A stretch of DNA of 64,000 nucleotides, from positions 26,411,775-26,475,774 of the forward strand of contig NC_054881.1 of the NCBI RefSeq assembly GCF_018320785.1, written 5' to 3'. The translations under genes were made by a program, and so were the position numbers. Under the pieces are notes generated by a model, which ran no database searches, was not told where the DNA came from, and saw nothing but the letters and a program-made list of their open reading frames with translations. Source of the stretch: Cheilinus undulatus. Taxonomy: Eukaryota; Chordata; Actinopteri; Labriformes; Labridae. Below are positions 24,801 to 36,500 of this stretch, piece by piece. Positions within the stretch are counted from its first letter, which is position 1; each line of letters begins with the position of its first letter.

Positions 24801-27800
24801 AGATGTCGCATGGGCTCAAAGCCATGTAATGATGGCACAGAGTGTGTTCTCTTCAGCCACGTGTGTGACGGAGAGAGGGACTGCCAGGATGAATCAGATG
24901 AACAGGGATGCGGTGAGTTTCATTTAAAGTTTGCAATTGCAAATGTTTTTGTGATTATTTGCCTTTATCCTGCTGCTTTCATATGAAACATTAACTATTC
25001 AAAATTGAATGTTGTTGAGTTTTGATTCTGCCACTAAAAATCCTTGCAGAAAATCTATCCTTGATTAAGTCATCTGCAACTGTCAAGCCCCCAACCCTGC
25101 CATCCTGCACCAGTCCTTCAGTTCAGTGTCTAGGTTCCTCTTTATGTATTAAGCCAGCACAGTTTTGTGATGGAAGAAGAGACTGTCCTGATGGATCTGA
25201 TGAGAACTGTGTGAAGAGATGTCCTGACAGGAGTAAGTCAAAAATATGTTTTGTTTTCTCTGCTTAACATGTCCACAGTGAGAATTAAGTTGATTTTAAA
25301 ATGTAGTGGATATAAAAACTTGACATCTTTATTGCTTGTTCAGTTAACATAAAGAACTCAAAAACTTTTATGCCAGTCAGATTGTGATTTTCCACTCTAT
25401 AGCTGATTTCCGATGCAGAGACCGGCGGAGCTGTGTCTCAAAGAAACTGGTCTGTGACGGTCGCTCTCATTGCCATGATGGCTCGGATGAGTTAAACTGT
25501 CCAAGCGTTGCTACTGCTGCTCTACAGGCAAATGCTCTGAAGTGTCGCATGGGCTCCAGGCTGTGCAGAGATGGTACAGAATGTGTACTTTTCAGTCACA
25601 TCTGTGATGGAGAAAGAGACTGCAGGGATGGATCAGATGAAGAAGGATGTGGTGAGTTTGTGTGAAAATGTTACTTCTGAAAAGTTTTTTAGCATTTGAA
25701 AGTGAATGGTAGATGAGGCCAATAAGATGAGATATTCCTTTATTAGTCCCACAAGGGGAGATTCCCAAATTTACAGCAGCAAAAAGTGGTGCAGACAAGG
25801 CAGGTCATTGGCAACAGTAAGACAATAGAAACAGAGGACAAAAGTAGTGTACGCTAGGGGTGGCAGGAAAAATCGATACAGCATAGTATCACGATATTTT
25901 GTCTGGTGATATATCGTATCGTCTCATCCACCAAGTATCGATTTTTTTCAAATTAATTGCTTATATGAGCTCAAGTCTATGATAATGGAAAAATAAAATT
26001 AATAGATTGTACAATTGTTTGTGAGGTCGGTAAAAGTGACGGTCATAGAGAAGGAGAAAGTTAGCACAACGAACATGGCAGCACCAGAGGAAGGACATTA
26101 GAAATGCAAGCAAGGTATGAATGAGATGGACATGACACATGAGGTTTGCAAGAAGTGCTACATGAAAATAGAATACTGCAGAAATATGACAAAAACGAGG
26201 GCAAGACTAATGCTAAATCAGCTAAACTGTTGAAAAAAATTGTATTAATTGCAATATATCGCAATATATGGTATCGCAATACTTACTGTATTGCAAAATA
26301 TTAAAAATCGCAATAATATCGAATCATGACCCAAGTATTTGGATACTATTGTATCATGGGGCCACTAGTGATTCCCACCCCTAGTGTACACAAGAGCATG
26401 CAATTAAAACAATAAAAAAATACAAAATATGGAATATAAAAAGTCAACTTACAAAATATAAATAGTATTTGCAAGCTGCTGTGTACAGGTTGGATATATT
26501 ACAGACTGGATATGGTGGAGATATTTATGCATACACATATACACAGTATGCCTTTGAAGGATTAAAGGATGTTTTATATGATTTATGTGAAATGCCTTTT
26601 GGCAGAATGGGTTTAATCAGTTGAGTCAAAGGCACTGTTTCTGTTTAAGTTTCTTTGCAACTGACTAAAATACATGTTTGTTTGTTTTTTACACAATAAG
26701 AAAAAGAACTTTTCCTAACTAACTTTTGTCACTTTTTAGATGCTAGAGAGATGGTGGCCTCCACTAATTCAGAAAATCTCAGTTTATATGAAGCCTCCTC
26801 ACTTGTCACAGAACCTCCCACCCAGCCACCCTGCACCAGTCCTTCAGTTTTGTGTCCAGGTTCTTCTGTGTGCATCAAACCAACACAGTTTTGTGATGGA
26901 AAAAGAGACTGCCCTGATGGTTCTGATGAGAACTGTCTGAGAAAATGTCCCTCCAGGTGTAAGTATGCATAGGCTGGTTGAGAAAAAGTACCCCTCTGAT
27001 CTTAGCCACACCATAATGTTTTCTACCTGCCTTCTCAGCTGATTTTCTCTGCAAGGACCGTCGGAGCTGTGTTTCAAAGAAACTTGTGTGTGATGGCCGT
27101 TCTCATTGCAATGATGGCTCAGATGAGTTCAACTGTCCAGGCATAGCTTCCTCTGCAGCTCAAGCAAATAACTTAAAGTGTCGCGTGGGAGCAAGGCCAT
27201 GTAATGATGGCACAGAGTGTGTTCTCTTCAGCCATGTGTGTGATGGAGAGAAGGACTGTATGGATGGTTCTGATGAACAAGGATGCCCAGAAACCTGCAA
27301 GAAAGGTTGGTTCATTCAAACTTTTGGACTTGCAATTCATTAATGCATTAATTATTCCCTTAACTGTAACTCATTTAGACAGGCTACCCATCTTATCAAA
27401 TTACTGTTCAAGCACTAGTTCACTAAGCAAACCAAAAAATCTACTGAAAATTAGGTGTGCATATCACCTAGTGGTCATTCCTGCATGCCATTCCCCAATC
27501 TCTTGCTGATGTTTCTGGCTCTATTCACTTTCCTATATTTTTTTAATCAAGGCATATAAAGCCCCAAAATGTATCTCAAAACAATTTTAAAAAAGGCCAT
27601 TTCACAAATTATTTAACATTATGGATACGTTGAAAGGTTTGAAAGTTCGCTTTTGTGTTATGTCTGTATTTAACAGGCGAGTTCCAGTGTTCCCATGGAA
27701 AGATGTGTATCCCTGCAGCCCTGGTATGTGATGGTAAGTCGCAGTGTCGGGACCAGTCTGATGAACTGAACTGCAGGCAGCAAACCAAAAGCTGCGAGTT

Positions 27801-30416
27801 TCACTGTGCAGACGGAAAACGTTGCATCCCAAAGAAGCTCTTGTGCGATGGAGAGAGAGACTGTTTGGATGGTACAGATGAGCTTGGCTGCAGTAAGTCT
27901 TAAACCTGCAAGTTCAATGTCAATTAGGTTGTTTTTACTTTAAAAGTTCAAAAGCTGTGACATTTAAGCAGTGCAGCGAGTATCTTTAAGTGTAGTAATA
28001 GTGGTGGCAGCCAAATGACAAAAGTCAGGTGGATTCATTCAAAATATTCCTTTCCAGATCCTCTCACTGCTTCAGCTACAGATTCTCCTGCTGTCACATT
28101 TGCATCAACATGCATCGCTCCATCAGTTATCTGTCCAGGTTCATCTCTGTGCATTTCTCAAAATCAGCTGTGTGATGGAAAAAACAACTGCCCTGATGGA
28201 TTTGATGAAAATAATTGTATCCGCCGATGTAAAAACCGTGGTAAGTATGAGAGCAGCTATTACAACGAAGAAAAAGTGCTGTAATTTGTTTGTGGTAAAT
28301 TACATCAGACACATTTTGGATGACTTGGAGACTTAATGCAAATGATTTATCACATTTTTAAGATGATTACATAAGTATATTTTCTTCCTCCCTTTGATTG
28401 CTGCATTTACTTATTTTTTTCATTTTAGGTGACTTCTTGTGCAGTGACAGGAGGGCCTGTGTCCCAAGGAAAGAAGTGTGTGATGGTCGATCCCACTGTC
28501 CTGATGGCTCAGATGAGAGAAACTGTAGATCAGCTGATCCAATAGCTCCCTGTAAGCCAACAAGAAATGTAAAGTAAAACAGTGATGTGTAATAGCAGTA
28601 GCTAATCTTATCAGAACATTTTATTATCATATAAAAATAAACTGGCCATCTTGAAACCCTGCAACAGTGCATACACCCCAGAAAACACTGAACACGGTCA
28701 CATCAACCCTTTTTTACCCTGAAACCTGCCCAGTGACCCATTTAGACACAGCTTGTCAAACGCTTTATCCCATTGAATCTAGCATTCAGACTAGTCTGGC
28801 TTATCATGTGGTCGTAAATCTATGGAAACAATCCCAGACTTGACTGTTGCACTAAGTATTTAGGCTGGATGTCTCTAGATTCCACTGAAGCATAACTCTC
28901 TCTGCCAAGACTCCAGTGTGCTCAGTGCTGGATCAGTGCCACTGAAGTGCCGCAAAGGATCCAAGCCTTGTAAAGATGGCCTGGAGTGTGTTCTTTACAG
29001 TCATGTGTGTGATGGAGAGAGAGACTGCAAAGATGGATCAGATGAAGAGGGATGTGCAGCCCAGTGCAAAGCAGGTTTGTTTTGTCCTGTACACAGGTAA
29101 GAAGCTTATATAATGCAACAGTTATATCTTACAGTTGATATGTTACAGCAATGCATGGGTTGAACATGCAGTTGTTTAGCTTCCAAATAATTATCAGAAT
29201 ATTTGGTTCGATGCACATGGCTGTTCCTGCTGTCAAATAAGTGAATATATGGTTAATAAAAAATTAAGGCTAAAGAGTCTTTTTGTCTTCACCAGATGAG
29301 TTCAAGTGTGCTCATGGGAGTAGATGCATTTCAAGTGACAAGGTGTGTGATGGACAGAATGACTGTCAGGACCGATCAGATGAATTAGACTGTTCAACTC
29401 TGATGGAAGGCTGCCATCACCGCTGTGATAACAACACCCGCTGTATACCAGAGACCTTCTTGTGTGATGGAGAAAGGGACTGTGCTGATGGGTCAGATGA
29501 GGAAAAATGTGGTAAGGGATTTCGATAATTGATATTACAGAAGATGCATATAAAACATGACAAGATGCTGCACGTCTGTCCTTTTCTTTCATCTAGCTTT
29601 GGTGGCCTGTTCAATTAACCAGTTTCGCTGTGCTAGTGGTCAGTGTGTGTTAGAGGCTATGAGATGTGATGGTTATCCTGACTGCCGTGATCGTTCTGAT
29701 GAGGTTGATTGCACCAGACCCCCACGCTGTCCAGTGCAGCTCCGATGTCCAAACAGCCATGAGTGCCTGCAGAAAGAGTGGCTCTGTGATGGTGAGAATG
29801 ACTGCAAAGATGGATCAGATGAGAAGGTAAAAAAAAAAAAAAAAAACACAACTGGTCATGAGTTTTGTTATTGACAAGTGTGACTTACTCAGAGCATTTT
29901 GAATAAACCAAAGTGAATGCATTTGAATTTTTTAAGATAAAGTTTGAAACTTGGTCTCAATTGTATCCAGAACTGCGTGCCAGCACCGGCCAAGTGCAGA
30001 GAGTACCAGTGGCAGTGTGGAGACAGCAGTCAGTGCATCCCTCTGTCCTGGAGGTGTGACGGGAAGGTGGACTGTCATAATGGCATGGATGAGGACAAAT
30101 GTGAGTAAATGGTCAAGTTTATTCTATTCTATACTTTAGGGCCTTTTTTGAACAGTTAGTTTATAGGGTAAATCCAAGGTTATCAAAAAAATATTATTTC
30201 CCAACATCCAGTCTCACCTGTTTGAGTTGCTGTGACCAATTTTAAGGATATGTGGTTCTCAAATGGTGTGGCAAGTCTAGGTATGCCTCGGGAATTTGTA
30301 CAACCATGTGTGATTACTATGACTATTCAAAGACGCTGTCCAATTTTTTGATATTTGTAAACGAAAATTTCTGAAGGATATCTGGTATTTTCTTACAGTG
30401 TTTTTGTTACACACAA

Positions 30417-30460
<44 letters not shown>

Positions 30461-30462
30461 GG

Positions 30463-30500
<38 letters not shown>

Positions 30501-33500
30501 TGATATAGCTAAAAAAGTATGCTCCAAAAATATTAATTTTAACATTAATTCAGTTGTTCTCAAATGGTGTAGCATTGTGAATTTGTGCAACCATGTGTTA
30601 TTACTACAGCTATATATCAACTGAAGATACAGTAAGGAAATTTAAAGTGGCAGTTTTCATGGATTTGAAGATGATCTGCCTTGAGACTATGGCTTGATGT
30701 TCAGTGTGCCTTGTGCAAAAAGTGTTTTAAAATTACTGATTTAGCCTATATAAATTTGTGTATACTATGGAAAAAGGAGTGAATCATAATAAGATATTGG
30801 TACCTGCATAAATGGGTTTTGCTGGTAATACACCCATGCTGTTATCCATGGTACACTGAGCTTAAGAAGACAGGTTTCATACACTCAGCTCATTTTCTTA
30901 TTTGAGTAGATGGTCATTCTTAGGGATGCATGCTATTAACATCATGCATTCTTAGGGATGCACGATGTTGGCAGCATGACATTGGTATTGGTAGATATCA
31001 GTTTTTTTAAGTCAGTTATTATCGGCAGATATGAAAATTTCTGCTGATATTTTCGACTGATATATCCTCTGAAAACGTTTATATCAGACATAAATATTGC
31101 CTTTTGTAGGTCCAAAAAACATAAAGTGGAAACTATTGGTATCAGCTCAAATGATTTTGTAAATATCAGCATTTAAGACATCTGCAAGCATCTGGCGTTG
31201 TGTATCCTTAGTCCTTCTCCAATGAATGAGAAAATTAATCCTGATATAAGCGATGGTTCTAGTTTCAGAATTGAATTGTCCATGGAGTCGTGCTTGCTCA
31301 AGGGGTTATTTTGCCCAAATTGATGCAAATTTGTTTCTCTACTTCCACAGGCAGTCAGAAAAAATGCCCCTCTCACCTTTACCAGTGTGGCAGCGGTGAG
31401 TGTTTGGACCCCCGTCTGGTATGCAACAGCTACACCAACTGTGCTGACGGGTCAGATGAAGGCCCAGGATGTGCTAAACGCAACTGTTCCAGCTCATCTG
31501 CTCCTCAGTGTGACCACTCCTGTGTCAGCACCCCAAATGGACCGGTAAGAGGAGAACAGATGTATTCAAGGTGTCTGATCTGCCTAAAGCTGTTAGGATG
31601 GCTTGGTCTGAGAGAAGTTTATCTATAAACATGTACACAGCATTTTGATTGGAAGTTGAAGTGTATGCCTATTTCTTCCCTGCTCAAATTGACAAGTCTT
31701 TTCTTTATTTCTCAGCGATGTTACTGTGCTGCAGGTTTCGTACCACACTCTAGTGCTGTGTCCTGTGTGGACGTTGATGAATGTAATCTAATGCCCTATG
31801 TGTGCAAACACACCTGCCTAAATACCCGTGGGTCCTACATCTGTCACTGCCATCCCGGCTTCTACTTAGAGCCTGACAGCAAAAGTTGCAAGACCAAAGG
31901 TACAAAAAGTGTTCATTTATTTCACAAAATGTTCTCTGCCCTCTACCTTTATACAGGTGTATGTGTCATGGCATTTTCCTGTATAGCTCACTACTGGGCC
32001 AGAAAGACAGAAAACCTTATTGACTTGCTGTGTGTTTCCTTCACCAGATGAGCCTTTACTTCTGGCCTCAGTGCAGTCAGAGCTTTTACTTCAAGGAGTC
32101 CACAGTAGTACTTTGCGTCTACTCTCCTCTGCCAGTCGGCCAGTCTTCTCACTGGATTATCACTGGGCTCAACAGAGAGTTTACTGGCTTAGTCCAGACT
32201 ACCAGAGCATTCGCTGGGCTGACATGACAAACCCCACCAACAACAAAGGGACACTAATAAAGGGTAAAATTAAAACCATACAACTCTTTTGTTGTGTAAT
32301 ATGATTTTTCATCTGTATGGTTCTATTAATTTTAGGAGTTACCAAAACAATCAGCTAATACATGTGCGAGATTATTCACGCAACAAAAGAGATTTTAGGC
32401 TCTACTCAGACTTTGAAGTATTCAGAAGGCATGTCTTTTTTCAGGAGTGAAGTCTGATTTTATTGCGGTGGACTGGGTTGGCAAGAATCTTTACTGGGTT
32501 GATGGACTTGTGGGCCAGATTCTGGCAGTGAAGCTCAGTGACGTCACAGTAAGGTCTCAGGATTACACAGTTGTCCTGGGTGAAGATCTGGAGCAGCCAA
32601 GCTCATTGGTCCTGTTACCACAAAAAGGGTAAGGTGGTGAATTACAAGTGTGGGGAAAGTGCTTCAGAAACACATTATTGTTACTTCAAGTTTTAACCTG
32701 TATTTAATAAACTTTTACAGGTTGATGCTTTGGTCTGAGATTGGTAGCACCCCTCAGATTGAGCGTTCCGGGATGGACGGTTCCAGGAGGAAGGTGGTGG
32801 TGAGTCGAGGCTTGAGTTGGCCTGTCAGTCTGGCCTTTGACCTCCTCGACAGCAGGGTGTACTGGGCCGATGAGAAGCTACGCTGCATTGGCTCAGCTTC
32901 TCTTGATGGAGACAATGTTAAGGTAAAAAGCACATAAATTAAAACAAAACTTGTATGACCAAGTTTCAACACCGGTTGAGGAGACAGTTATGAATATTGC
33001 TGATCCATTTGACTTCTCTCATCAGATCCTCCAGTTAGCTGAAACGCCAAGCCCTTTCTCTGTGGCAGTCTTCAATGACAAAGTTTTCTGGTCCGACACA
33101 AAAAGAAGGACCATCCGATCAGCTGACAAGAATACAGGCAAAGATCAGAAGGTTCTCCTGAAAAGACCAGGGCAGCCATTTGGACTGAAAGTGAGTTTTA
33201 AATGTTTACCTATGAACATGTTATTGTTGGATATCATGATGACTATATAAAAGCTGACAGTTTCTGAACTGTCTTTTAACATCAGCATTTGACAAAACAA
33301 CTACAAGCTAAGAAATATTTGTGAAGAAAGCCTACAGCTATGATCCCTTTTCCTCTTATCCCAGGTTATGCATACCCTGTCCCAGCAAGCCATAGCTAGC
33401 CCATGTGACCAACTTCAATGCTCCCACCTCTGCCTACTGGCTCCACCGATGAGAGGCAGGTCTGGAGCAACAGTTGCAGAAGGGACGGGACCCACAGCAG

Positions 33501-36500
33501 TTTGTCGATGCCCAAAAGGCATGTTGCTTTCCAAGGACAAGATAACCTGTTCTTTGCCTATAGATTCAACTTTCATCCTGCTTTTATCTCATACCACTAC
33601 CTACCAGGTGAATATCTGAGTGTAGTTTAAAAAGCAATGAAATCTTAATGCCTTTTTCTGAAAACAGCCTCTGATGCATAGCTCTTCCTCCCAGATTTTC
33701 TTTCTCAGATTAATACATTTCTTGTAAAGCTTACCTGTGATAATATCTCTTTTGTCTCACCCTGATACTTGTTAAAGATTCATCTGCGCTCCATGCGTCG
33801 TGATGGTGTTGCTTTGAAAAAGATGCCTAATGGCAGAGATTTAGCAATGCCAGGGATACGGGAGGCCACCGGACTGGATGTGTCCATCCAGGAGCTTTCT
33901 CTTTTTGTGGCTGATGCAGCACAAGGATCTGTGGATGTGCTGAAACTGAGCAGCTCCAGACTGACATCCTCCGGACAAATCCTTAAATTGAAGGTAGATG
34001 TAAATCACCTTATGACAATAAATATCAATTTTAACAGCTGGCAAAGGTGACGTTTATTATCCAGAAGTTTTTTTTTTTACAGTATAAAGTATAAAGAGTC
34101 TGTTATTGTTTTTCTTTATTTGATTCTGGAAAGGAGAGGCTATTATGATGAAGTTTTTACCAAGAGTGAAAAGAAAAGTCCTAACGGTCCTCTACTCTCC
34201 AGTGAAAAGGTTATGCCTTGGACAGCAAACACATTCAAGTAGTCTATATTGACTTTGCAACTCCTTAAATTCAGCTGCACTGAAAGTTGTCAGTCTTGGG
34301 TGGAATTCTAACTTTGTGAACTCAACTTTATCTGCCTTTCAGGATGATTCAGTTACAGCATTGGCAGTTGACTGGGTAACCTCAAACCTCTACTGGAGCA
34401 GCACTGAGAGGCCCAACCTCCATGTGACCTCCCGCAATGAAGGCTACACTACCTCACTGCTGCAGGGATCACTTAAAGTACAGATCTGCCTCACAGATTA
34501 AACTTGTTCTTTTCACCTTCACTATCACCAGCTTTATCTCTCAAAACATTTCTTTATAACTCTGGCTATAGACTCTAATATTTCTTAATCATACAACTCT
34601 TCTTGTAAATCTAACTCCAGGTCTCTTTTGAACTCTTAGGGTACGACATCCATTGCTCTACATCCCCCCACAGGAAGACTTTGTTACACAGCAATAGTTG
34701 TGGCAGTTGGAAAGAGCCAGACGGAGGTGAACTGCATCTGGATGGATGGCCGGAACAAAGCATTGCTATGGAAGAAGTCAAGCATCCCCACCTCTTTGGT
34801 TTTTTCAAATCAAGGAACTATGATCTACTGGGCTGACACAGGTAATGTTACTATGTTCTTGTACTTGATGTCAATTATAACAAATGTTGGCTGCTCTGCC
34901 TTAGGTTATCTATTGATTAATTTTTTTTTGTTTCTTTTCTGTCTAGGTGAAGGTGTGATCAGCTCCATTGGAGTGGACGGATCAGGATATAAACAGTATA
35001 AAACAGGGCCGGGTCTGATCATTTCCTTCACATACATAGAAAACATCCTTCTCTGGGTCACTCTTGACAAAGGTAAACAAGGTTTTCAGCTCAAAAAAGT
35101 CAATCAACCCAAGATGTCTTGTTGGGAAATCTGAGATTCAGCTATTTTCTATGTCTCTCCAACAAAGTGTGCAGTCCTGCATTTTCACATTGATCTTAGC
35201 CTTCACATTTCTTTCATTTGTCTTTTTCCCCTTCAGGCAGCAGATGGCGTTAGGGACTAAAGTAACCATAAATTATTCAGTCAGCCACTTTTCTACAAGC
35301 TGCCCCATTAGACATGTTTTAACATCTTCTCCATCACACCTGCCCTGTTTCGTCCAATTTCTGCATGTTAGAAAATACCTAATAGTTTTTGTGAGTTAAT
35401 TTTCAGGTTGGTTGAATGTAAACTTCTTTTTTGTGTTTTCACTGTTTAGATATAACCAAACTGTGGTTTAGCGATGGTCTCCAGCCTAACCAGCTGTGGT
35501 TTGAGACAAAGATCAGTCTGGTGGAGGTCAAAGCCTACAGCAATGACACCCAGTCAGGTATCTATTGACAGACAAAAATGGCTCCTGTGACCCTTTTACA
35601 AGCCTATGGCTCTTTAAAAAAGATAACCATGAAGATATGATAAGACAACAATTCCTGGTTATTAGAGTGAGCATTAGAAGAGACACAAATTCAGATGCTT
35701 TGATAGCAGGTTTGGAGTAACGCTACAATTTGCAGTAAAGAGGCATACAGAGTCAGGTAAATGACTATACTTGACATAAGACATGACCGTTACAGCTCTC
35801 AAAAAGGTAACAAGTGAAAAGAATAGTGAAGTAAATAAACAGCAAACTGTGACAGTGAAAACATGATATATAAAGAGCAGACAAGTTATCCCAACAGAGG
35901 TGACACCAATAGGCATGACTTCCTGATGGCCACTAGATGGCAGGGGAGGCAGACTGAAAGGCAAAGGGTTCTTAGGAGCTATTTCAGACACAACTGTAAC
36001 ACAAATAATCCTCTGACATGGAGCAAAACTTAAACAAATATCATTCAAAGAACAGTAACTCATAATGAAGTTAAAAATAAAATCAGTTTAACCATTACAT
36101 GCAAGATGCATCCAGCCAAGTTAAAGCCTGTCAGTCATAATACTGATTTAAATTAGCCAGGCAGCGTGCTTTTCCAGTCAACTGCAAATGTAGAATGCAT
36201 CCCAGGGAGATTCTAATGAAATTGTGCAAGCAGCTTGTCAACACTGTAATCCTCCTCACATAATGCTGCATAATGTGATAATTCCTGCCCATGTTTGCAA
36301 TGCTAACCAGCAAGCTTGTAGCTTAAATTGTAAAACATGCCAAACCAGTGTTCTAGTCCTGCTTCAGGACTCTAGCAGCACAGGTATTTTTAAACTTTTT
36401 TCTCATTCTGAATGCAGGACACAGAAAATGTGCGTTATCGAACACTCCAGGCAGAATGAAAAGACTCACTTAGACTCAGTTTGAGGTGAATAGATGGCAG

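Larger units (their letters stand above)
22056..27305 (+). other. lrp13: lrp13 exons 15-26: six tandem copies of a two-exon, three-LDLa module (18 LDLa)
   Basis: Short exons carrying one LDLa (type A, SPSVxCPGSSLC...[10 protein letters not shown]) alternate with long exons carrying two (type [21 protein letters not shown]; type [21 protein letters not shown]). A exons: 22056-22202, 22705-22917, 23362-23580, 24356-24550, 25050-25232, 26740-26958. B+C exons: 22285-22533, 23036-23284, 23993-24241, 24664-24912, 25403-25651, 27039-27305. The first five B+C exons are exactly 249 bases. All introns are phase 1, so any whole unit can be gained or lost in frame. The A exons carry Pro/Thr-rich leaders of variable length, such as [12 protein letters not shown]. 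Confidence 0.82.
27677..31544 (+). other. lrp13: lrp13 exons 27-34: second LDLa block (11 LDLa) and start of an EGF
   Basis: Exons 27677-27892 (2 LDLa), 28058-28240 (type A), 28429-28551 (type B), 28910-29074 (type C), 29296-29511 (2), 29597-29826 (most of 2), 29971-30100 (1) and 31351-31544 (1, plus the first part of an EGF). The seventh A/B/C unit is split by an extra intron between B and C. Exon 30 has several AGs; only the one giving a start at 28910 (or, less likely, 28937) keeps phase 1. The two-LDLa exons 27 and 31 are both 216 bases and are probably paralogous. Confidence 0.78.

Noticed and set aside
22056-31544. Regularly spaced repeats resembling an array such as CRISPR or satellite DNA
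   Set aside because: The periodicity is that of LDLa-coding exons with phase-1 introns; this is a eukaryotic gene and there are no short identical repeats with unique spacers.
35674-36063. 129-codon minus-strand open stretch in lrp13 intron 45
   Set aside because: It is hydrophobic and low-complexity, with no family signature, inside an intron.
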